From CBFGTJ01 sp965651815 (GTDB lineage Bacteria; Actinomycetota; Acidimicrobiia; Acidimicrobiales; Microtrichaceae), in NCBI GenBank assembly GCA_965651815.1, contig CBFGTJ010000045.1, positions 1 through 18,935 on the forward strand: 18,935 bases of DNA, given 5' to 3'. Under the pieces are notes generated by a model. That model made no database searches. It was given only the letters and a program-made list of their open reading frames with translations, and was not told the origin of the DNA. Position 1 is the first letter of the stretch; every line of letters begins with the position of its first letter. Of the stretch, positions 14,380 to 18,935 are shown one piece after another. The translations under genes were made by a program, and so were the position numbers.

Positions 14380-15351
14380 TCAGGGCAGGCGGCTGAACCA
14401 GCGCAGCGAGGCGCCGGCCGCGACCAGCATCAGGACGAGGCCCGCGCCGACGAAGCGGTGGGAGACGTCCCGGGGCTCCTCCTCGTAGGCGATCGTCGAC
14501 CCGAGGCTCTCGTACACCGCGGCGAGGTCGCTCGCGGACTCGGCGGTGTACGCGGTCCCGCCGGTGCCCTCGGCGAGGGCCCGCAGCTCCTCCACGTTGA
14601 CGGGCACGCCGGTCAGCTGGCCGATGCCGTCGCCGTCCTCGTCCACCATGATCTGCCCGTCGGGGGTGCCGTACGCGATCGTCGAGACGGGCACGCCCGC
14701 CTCCACCGCGAGCGGGATGGCCTCCTCGGTGGGCAGGCCGACGGTGGTCTCCCCGTCGGAGATCAGCACCACCGCCGCGTCCGGGGACTCCCCGTCGAGG
14801 CCGCGGGCCTGGTCCGCGATCACGTCCAGCGAGAGCCGCACCGCGTCGCCGATCGCGGTGGCCTTGTCGAGCTCGAGGCGGTCGATCGCCGTGGTGACCC
14901 GCTCGTGCTCCTGGGTCGGGGGCACGAGCAGCTGCGCCGTGCCGGCGAAGCCGATCAGCCCGACGTTGAGGCGGTCGGGGAGGCTCTCGACGAACTCGCG
15001 GGCGGCCGCCTGCGCGGCCTCGAGCCGGTTCGGCGCCACGTCCTCGGCCGCCATCGACAACGACGTGTCGATGGCGAGCACGATCGTGGTGCGCTCGGTC
15101 GGCACCCGCACCGTCATCACCGGCTGCGCGAACGCCGTGACCATCGACGCGAGGGCCAGGACGAACGCCGCGGCCGCGAAGTGCCGCCGCCAGCCGGGCC
15201 GCTTCGGGGCGACCTTGTCGAGCAGCTCCAGGTTGGAGAACCGCACCGTGTAGCGCGGCCGGGTGAACTGCAGGCCGACGTACAGCGCGACGAGGCCGGC
15301 CACGACCACGAGCAGCCACAGGCGCGAGGGCTCGAGGAACCAGTCGCTCAT
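14380..15351 (-). CDS. VWA-domain membrane protein (BatA-like)
   Basis: A 323-residue membrane protein. Two N-terminal transmembrane segments (LWLLVVVAGLVALYVGLQF, 11-29; FAAAAFVLALASMVTAFA, 58-75) and one C-terminal segment (about 301-318) enclose a von Willebrand factor A domain (88-285). The MIDAS metal site is complete: DTSLS (D95, S97, S99), Thr165 and Asp199 in LISDGET. An insertion has a DxDxDG loop (D237, D239, D241) that could bind calcium. Together with the MoxR and DUF58 genes it matches the Bat/MoxR systems, in which an AAA+ ATPase acts with MIDAS proteins in envelope or redox-protein maturation and stress tolerance. The target here is unknown. The ATG at 15351 overlaps the DUF58 stop as ATGA. 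Confidence 0.88.
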   Translation of the reverse strand: MSDWFLEPSRLWLLVVVAGLVALYVGLQFTRPRYTVRFSNLELLDKVAPKRPGWRRHFAAAAFVLALASMVTAFAQPVMTVRVPTERTTIVLAIDTSLSMAAEDVAPNRLEAAQAAAREFVESLPDRLNVGLIGFAGTAQLLVPPTQEHERVTTAIDRLELDKATAIGDAVRLSLDVIADQARGLDGESPDAAVVLISDGETTVGLPTEEAIPLAVEAGVPVSTIAYGTPDGQIMVDEDGDGIGQLTGVPVNVEELRALAEGTGGTAYTAESASDLAAVYESLGSTIAYEEEPRDVSHRFVGAGLVLMLVAAGASLRWFSRLP

Positions 15352-16292
15352 CGCGTCCGCCGTCCCGCCGCCATCTCGGCACGCCGCCGCTTGCCCTTGA
15401 CGTGGCGCGCGAGGTCGAGCAGCCAGTCCGAGTCGGTGCGCAGCACCAGGTGGTCGGCCCCGGCGCCGCGGATCGCCTGCGCGATCGTCGCCTGCTGGCG
15501 AGCGGCGGCCTCGGCGTAGCGGGCGCGGAGGCGGGGGTCGTCGGTGTTGACCTCCCTCGTCGCGCCCGTCGCGGGGTCGGTCAGGTGGAGGAGCCCCACC
15601 GGCGGCAGCTCCACGTCCCGGGGGTCGAGGACCTGCAGGCACAGCACCGCGTGGCGGAGCGCGACGGTGCCGAGGGCGGTGCGCCACTCGTCGGGGTCGC
15701 GCAGGAAGTCCGAGATCACCGCCACCAGGCCGCGCCGCGGCGCCATCGCCCCGACGCGCCGCAGGCCGGTGCCGAGGCTGGAGTGCCCGGCGCCATCCGC
15801 GCGGGGTGCGGAGAGGATGCGGTCGAGGATGCCGAGCAGGTGCCGCCGGCCCTGGCGTGGCGGCACCGTCGTGACCCGATCGGCGCAGAGCAGCGCGGCG
15901 CCGACCCGGTTCGCGCCGCGGGCGGTCAGCAGCCCCACGGCGGCCGACGCGGCGAGGACCAGGTCGCGCTTCTCGCAGCTCGCGGTGCCGAAGTCGAGCC
16001 CGGGGGAGCGGTCGACCAGCAGCCAGGTCTCCAGCTCGCGGTCCGCGATCGTCTGGCGGATGTGGGGCGACTGCATCCGGGCGGTCACGTTCCAGTCGAT
16101 GTGGCGCACGTCGTCGCCCGGCTCGTACTCGCGCGTCTCGCCGGGCTCGGTGCCCCTGCCGGGCACGATGCCCATGAAGTCACCGTGCAGCATGCCGTCG
16201 AGGCGCCGGTCGACGTCCAGGGTGAGACGGCGCACGATCTCCTCCGCCGGCCGCTCGCCGACGAGGCCGAGCGTCCGGGAGAGCCCGGCCAC
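15348..16292 (-). CDS. DUF58-family protein of a MoxR operon
   Basis: A 314-residue cytosolic protein with the DUF58 signature YEPGDDVRHIDWNVTAR (56-72), the usual partner of MoxR ATPases. A degenerate VWA-like fold follows: LLVDRSPGLDFG (91-102) keeps the D-x-S of a MIDAS start, and a later VAVISDFLRD supplies another Asp. There is no membrane segment. The C-terminus is strongly basic (KGKRRRAEMAAGRRTR). The start is GTG at 16292, three bases after the moxR stop, with a GGGAG ribosome-binding sequence overlapping the moxR end; a later internal ATG would cut conserved sequence. The biochemical role of DUF58 proteins is not established. Confidence 0.9.
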   Translation of the reverse strand: MAGLSRTLGLVGERPAEEIVRRLTLDVDRRLDGMLHGDFMGIVPGRGTEPGETREYEPGDDVRHIDWNVTARMQSPHIRQTIADRELETWLLVDRSPGLDFGTASCEKRDLVLAASAAVGLLTARGANRVGAALLCADRVTTVPPRQGRRHLLGILDRILSAPRADGAGHSSLGTGLRRVGAMAPRRGLVAVISDFLRDPDEWRTALGTVALRHAVLCLQVLDPRDVELPPVGLLHLTDPATGATREVNTDDPRLRARYAEAAARQQATIAQAIRGAGADHLVLRTDSDWLLDLARHVKGKRRRAEMAAGRRTR

Positions 16293-16295
16293 CCC

Positions 16296-17393
16296 TCAGC
16301 CTCCCCAGGGCCGGGCGTCGCTCGCGACACCGAGGTACGGATCCGGGGCGCTGGTGCCCTGCGCCGGGCTCACCCTCGGCGCCGGGACGGTGGACAGCAC
16401 CCGGTTCAGCACCTGCTCGACGTCGACGTCCTGGGCGAGGGCCTCGTAGGACAGCAGGAGCCGGTGCCGCAGGACCTCCGGTGCCACGTCGAAGACGTCC
16501 TGGGGCGTGAGGTAGCCGCGCCCGCGCAGCAGGGCGAGCGCCCTGCCGCCGCGGACGAGGCCGATCGAGGCGCGGGGGCTGGCCCCGAGCTCGATGTAGG
16601 TGCGCAGCTCCGGCAGGCCGTAGTTCTCCGGCGCACGGGTGCACAGCACGAGGTTCACCGCGTACTCGAGCACGCTGCGGTCGACGTAGACCTCCTCGGC
16701 GGCGCGCTGGAGCTGCTCCACCTCGGCGAGGTCGACGACCTGCTCGGCGCGCGGCGGGGCGGTGCCCATGCGCTGGACGATCTCGACCTCCTCGGCGGGG
16801 GTCGGGTAGTCCAGCACGACCTTCATGAGGAAGCGGTCGCGCTGGGCCTCGGGCAGCGGGTACACGCCCTCGGACTCGATCGGGTTCTGCGTCGCGAGCA
16901 CGAGGAACGGGGAGGGCACGTCGTGCGTCGTGCCGCCGATCGTGACCTGGCGCTCGGCCATCACCTCGAGCAGCGCGGACTGCACCTTCGCCGGCGCACG
17001 GTTGATCTCGTCCGCGAGGAGGAAGTTCGCGAACACGGGTCCCAGCTCGACGTCGAAGGTCTCGCTCGACGCGCGGTAGATGCGGGTGCCGACCACGTCC
17101 GCGGGCAGCAGGTCCGGGGTGAACTGGACCCTGGAGAACGTGCCGCCGACGGAGCGGGCCAGCGTCTCGACGGTGAGGGTCTTCGCGAGGCCCGGGACGC
17201 TCTCCAGCAGGCAGTGCCCACCGGCGACCAGGCAGGCGAGGATCCGCTCGATCCCGCGGTCCTGGCCGACGATGACCTTCTTGATCTCGAACAGCAGCCG
17301 CTCGAGCGTCGCCGCCTCCGCCGGAGGGCGGTGCGCCGAGCCGTCGAGTCCCGTCGTGGGAGCGGTCGCGGTCGTTGGGCTGGACGGGTCCAT
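16296..17393 (-). CDS. MoxR-family AAA+ ATPase
   Basis: A 365-residue AAA+ ATPase thought to act as a chaperone on VWA partners. Motifs seen are the MoxR form of Walker A, VPGLAKT (66-72), Walker B LLADEINRA (125-133) followed by PAKVQSALLEVMAE, sensor 1 LATQNP (167-172), and EAQRDRFLM (182-190) with the arginine finger region. The C-terminal lid has SPRASIGLVRGGRALALLRG, typical of MoxR. The first 25 residues are a Pro/Thr/Ser-rich extension absent from most relatives. It is the first gene of the moxR-DUF58-VWA operon. The ATG at 17393 lies 127 bp from the divergent ftsY start; I find no good -10 for it. Confidence 0.95.
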   Translation of the reverse strand: MDPSSPTTATAPTTGLDGSAHRPPAEAATLERLLFEIKKVIVGQDRGIERILACLVAGGHCLLESVPGLAKTLTVETLARSVGGTFSRVQFTPDLLPADVVGTRIYRASSETFDVELGPVFANFLLADEINRAPAKVQSALLEVMAERQVTIGGTTHDVPSPFLVLATQNPIESEGVYPLPEAQRDRFLMKVVLDYPTPAEEVEIVQRMGTAPPRAEQVVDLAEVEQLQRAAEEVYVDRSVLEYAVNLVLCTRAPENYGLPELRTYIELGASPRASIGLVRGGRALALLRGRGYLTPQDVFDVAPEVLRHRLLLSYEALAQDVDVEQVLNRVLSTVPAPRVSPAQGTSAPDPYLGVASDARPWGG

Positions 17394-17505
17394 CTCTCGG
17401 TTCGGCCTCGCTGTCGGCGTCAGGTCTGCCCCTGCTGGTCAGGGTCCCACAGCTTGCACCAACTGACGAGCGCGCCCGCCGCGGAGGCGGCCGCGGACGC
17501 GCTTG

Positions 17506-17521
17506 TAGGCTCGGCGGACCA
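17506..17521 (+). promoter_or_regulatory. Putative near-leaderless promoter of ftsY
   Basis: TGTAGGCT then 9 nt ending GGACC and the ATG at 17521, with TAGGCT (17506-17511) as the -10. There is no usable Shine-Dalgarno, so the message would begin at or within about three bases of the start codon. The same arrangement precedes ffh. The rest of 17394-17505 shows only GC-rich CCGCGG palindromes. Confidence 0.55.
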
Positions 17522-18780
17522 TGGACTCCTTCGTCGTCCCCCTGATCCTCATCACCATCGCGGTGCTGGCGCTGGCGGCCGTCGTCGTCGCCTTCGTGTC
17601 GGTCCGGCGCCGTGACCGGGGCGAGGTGCTCGAGCCGCCGCCCGCCGCGGAGCGCCCCGCCCGGGGGCCGGTCGCCCCGCCCCGCACGCCGGTCGACGAG
17701 GCCCCGCCGGACCAGCTCACCGAGCCCGAGGTCGAGGTCCGCGACGACCTCTCGGGGGTCCTGCCGCCCGAGGTGGTCGTCGCCGGCCCGGAGCTGACCG
17801 AGGAGGAGGAGGCCGAGAACGTCGCGCTCGCCGAGGAGGCCGAGGCCGCGGAGGAGGTCGACCTGCTCGAGCCGGCGGTCCGGCCGACCTTCCGGGAGCG
17901 GCTCACCCGGGCACGCTCGACCTTCTCGGGCTACCTCGGCTCGATCCTGTCCCGCAGCGGGATCGACGAGGAGACCTGGGAGGAGCTCGAGGAGGCCATG
18001 ATCCGCGCGGACGTGGGCATCGGCCCCACGCAGGCCCTGCTGGACTCGGTGCGCCTGACGGCGAGGGAGCGCGGCATCACCACCCCCGAGCAGCTCATCG
18101 AGGTGGTGAAGGAGGAGATGAAGGCCCGCCTCGCCGGGCCCGTCGAGCTCGCCACCGCGGACGAGGGGCCGACGATCTGGCTCTTCGTCGGCGTCAACGG
18201 CGTCGGCAAGACGACCACGATCGGCAAGGTCGGCCGGCGCCTGGCCGACGAGGGCCACGACATCGTCATGGCGGCCGGCGACACGTTCCGGGCGGCCGCG
18301 GCCGAGCAGCTGGCGACGTGGGCCGAGCGCTGCGGCGCATCGATCGTGCGCGGCGGCGAGGGCGCGGACCCCTCGTCGGTGATCTTCGACGCCGTCGCGT
18401 CCGCCGCCTCGAAGGGGGCGGACTTCGTGCTGGCCGACACCGCGGGGCGCCTGCACACGAAGACCAACCTCATGGAGGAGCTGGGCAAGGTCCGGCGGGT
18501 CGCCGACAAGGGCGCCGGCAAGGTCACCGAGGTGCTGCTCGTCATCGACGCGACGACCGGCCAGAACGGCCTGCAGCAGGCGCGGCAGTTCGCCGAGGCG
18601 ACCGACGTCACCGGCGTGGTGCTCACCAAGCTCGACGGGTCCGCGAAGGGCGGCATCGTGTTCGCCATCCGCTCCGAGCTCGACATCCCGGTGAAGCTCG
18701 TCGGACTCGGCGAGTCGGCGGCGGACCTCGTGGACTTCGACGCCGACCAGTTCGTCGAGGCCCTGTTCGCGCGGGACTGA
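17521..18780 (+). CDS. ftsY: Signal recognition particle receptor FtsY
   Basis: SRP GTPase receptor that docks ribosome-nascent chain complexes at the membrane. The 419-residue protein begins with a hydrophobic segment (FVVPLILITIAVLALAAVVV, 4-23), giving a true membrane anchor as is usual in Actinomycetota, then an acidic Pro/Glu-rich A domain to about residue 120. The N domain has FRERLTRARSTFSGYL and WEELEEAMIRADVGIG. The G domain has GVNGVGKTT (224-232), AAGDTFRAAAAEQL, DTAGRLHTK (306 on), TKLDGSAKGG (369 on) and the closing GLGESAADLVDFD typical of FtsY. It precedes ffh directly, placing both SRP GTPases side by side under similar promoter modules. Confidence 0.97.
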   Translation: MDSFVVPLILITIAVLALAAVVVAFVSVRRRDRGEVLEPPPAAERPARGPVAPPRTPVDEAPPDQLTEPEVEVRDDLSGVLPPEVVVAGPELTEEEEAENVALAEEAEAAEEVDLLEPAVRPTFRERLTRARSTFSGYLGSILSRSGIDEETWEELEEAMIRADVGIGPTQALLDSVRLTARERGITTPEQLIEVVKEEMKARLAGPVELATADEGPTIWLFVGVNGVGKTTTIGKVGRRLADEGHDIVMAAGDTFRAAAAEQLATWAERCGASIVRGGEGADPSSVIFDAVASAASKGADFVLADTAGRLHTKTNLMEELGKVRRVADKGAGKVTEVLLVIDATTGQNGLQQARQFAEATDVTGVVLTKLDGSAKGGIVFAIRSELDIPVKLVGLGESAADLVDFDADQFVEALFARD

Positions 18781-18793
18781 GGCGTTCGGGACC

Positions 18794-18807
18794 GGCGCCG
18801 CGGCGCC
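18794..18807 (+). repeat. 14-bp GC palindrome before ffh
   Basis: GGCGCCGCGGCGCC is a perfect palindrome two bases before the ffh promoter hexamer and 14 bp after the ftsY stop. It could be a terminator stem for ftsY or an operator; in such GC-rich DNA it could also be chance. Confidence 0.35.
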
Positions 18808-18809
18808 TG

Positions 18810-18825
18810 TAGCCTCGTGGGACCA
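18810..18825 (+). promoter_or_regulatory. Putative near-leaderless promoter of ffh
   Basis: TGTAGCCT (the -10 TAGCCT at 18810-18815), then 9 nt ending GGACC, then the ATG at 18825. Spacing and sequence match the ftsY start, with 17 of 20 bases identical through the ATG. No Shine-Dalgarno sequence is evident. Confidence 0.55.
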
Positions 18826-18935
18826 TGTTCGAGTCACTCAGCGATCGCTTCGAGGGGATCTTCACCCGCCTGCGGGGCAAGGGTCGCCTCTCCGAGTCCG
18901 ATGTCGACGAGGTCCTGCGCGAGATCCGCCTCGCC
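18825..18935 (+). CDS. ffh: Signal recognition particle protein Ffh (SRP54), 5' end only
   Basis: The first 37 codons of the SRP54 GTPase run off the right edge. MFESLSDRFEGIFTRLRGKG and LSESDVDEVLREIRLA are the conserved N-domain helices of Ffh, which binds 4.5S/SRP RNA and signal peptides and pairs with FtsY. The GTPase and M domains lie outside the window. Position straight after ftsY supports the call. It has no Shine-Dalgarno and probably uses the promoter just upstream, 44 bp after the ftsY stop. Confidence 0.93.
   Translation, partial: MFESLSDRFEGIFTRLRGKGRLSESDVDEVLREIRLA

Noticed and set aside
16180..18837. An 885-codon minus-strand frame spanning ftsY and moxR
   Set aside because: It is antisense to ftsY and in a wrong frame through moxR; both true genes have full motif sets.

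Overview
The window is high-GC DNA carrying a conserved housekeeping neighbourhood of Actinomycetota. The markers are GTP-dependent PEP carboxykinase, a SepIVA-like coiled-coil protein between coaD and the DUF177 gene, the block rnc - fpg-like - smc - ftsY - ffh, frequent GTG/TTG starts and 1-4 nt stop/start overlaps. An acyl carrier protein gene between rpmF and rnc, and a shortened FakA-like gene in front of recG, suggest a deep lineage such as Acidimicrobiia. That placement is inference, not a database result. I see no rRNA, tRNA, CRISPR array, insertion sequence or phage gene, and no gap above 130 bp lacks a gene.

Layout. (1) 1-2171, minus strand: pckG (its C-terminal end lies outside the window), a small divergent cold-shock-fold protein, and rpmB (L28). 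(2) 2299-5450, plus: a degenerate DhaL/FakA-like protein and recG, overlapping as GTGA. (3) 5461-6168, minus: a lipoprotein, convergent with recG and divergent from rsmD. (4) 6236-8573, plus: a putative 21-codon leader ORF, rsmD, coaD, the SepIVA-like gene and DUF177 (YceD). (5) 8575-14360, plus: rpmF, a hairpin, acpP, rnc, the fpg-like gene and smc, the last four packed as one unit. (6) 14380-17393, minus: moxR, DUF58 and a VWA-domain gene, a compact three-gene operon between smc and ftsY. (7) 17521-18935, plus: ftsY and the 5' end of ffh.

Together the genes cover ribosome assembly (rpmB, rpmF, rsmD, rnc), CoA supply and acyl-carrier function (coaD, acpP), chromosome maintenance (recG, the fpg-like gene, smc), co-translational membrane targeting (ftsY, ffh), septation or envelope functions (SepIVA-like, MoxR-DUF58-VWA) and gluconeogenesis (pckG).

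The strongest unlisted signals are regulatory. Several gene starts sit 6-9 nt behind a TAGnnT hexamer, the geometry of leaderless transcription. One divergent promoter (6162-6242) carries two inverted copies of nearly the same 16-nt promoter-plus-GTG box, and its plus-strand copy initiates a short ORF that ends TGATG on the rsmD start. ftsY and ffh share a near-identical promoter/start module. Four proteins have also lost residues that define their families: the DhaL-like protein, the Fpg-like glycosylase, the ACP (GSL instead of DSL) and the cold-shock-like protein. I found no clear new multi-gene system; most of the window is core genome.
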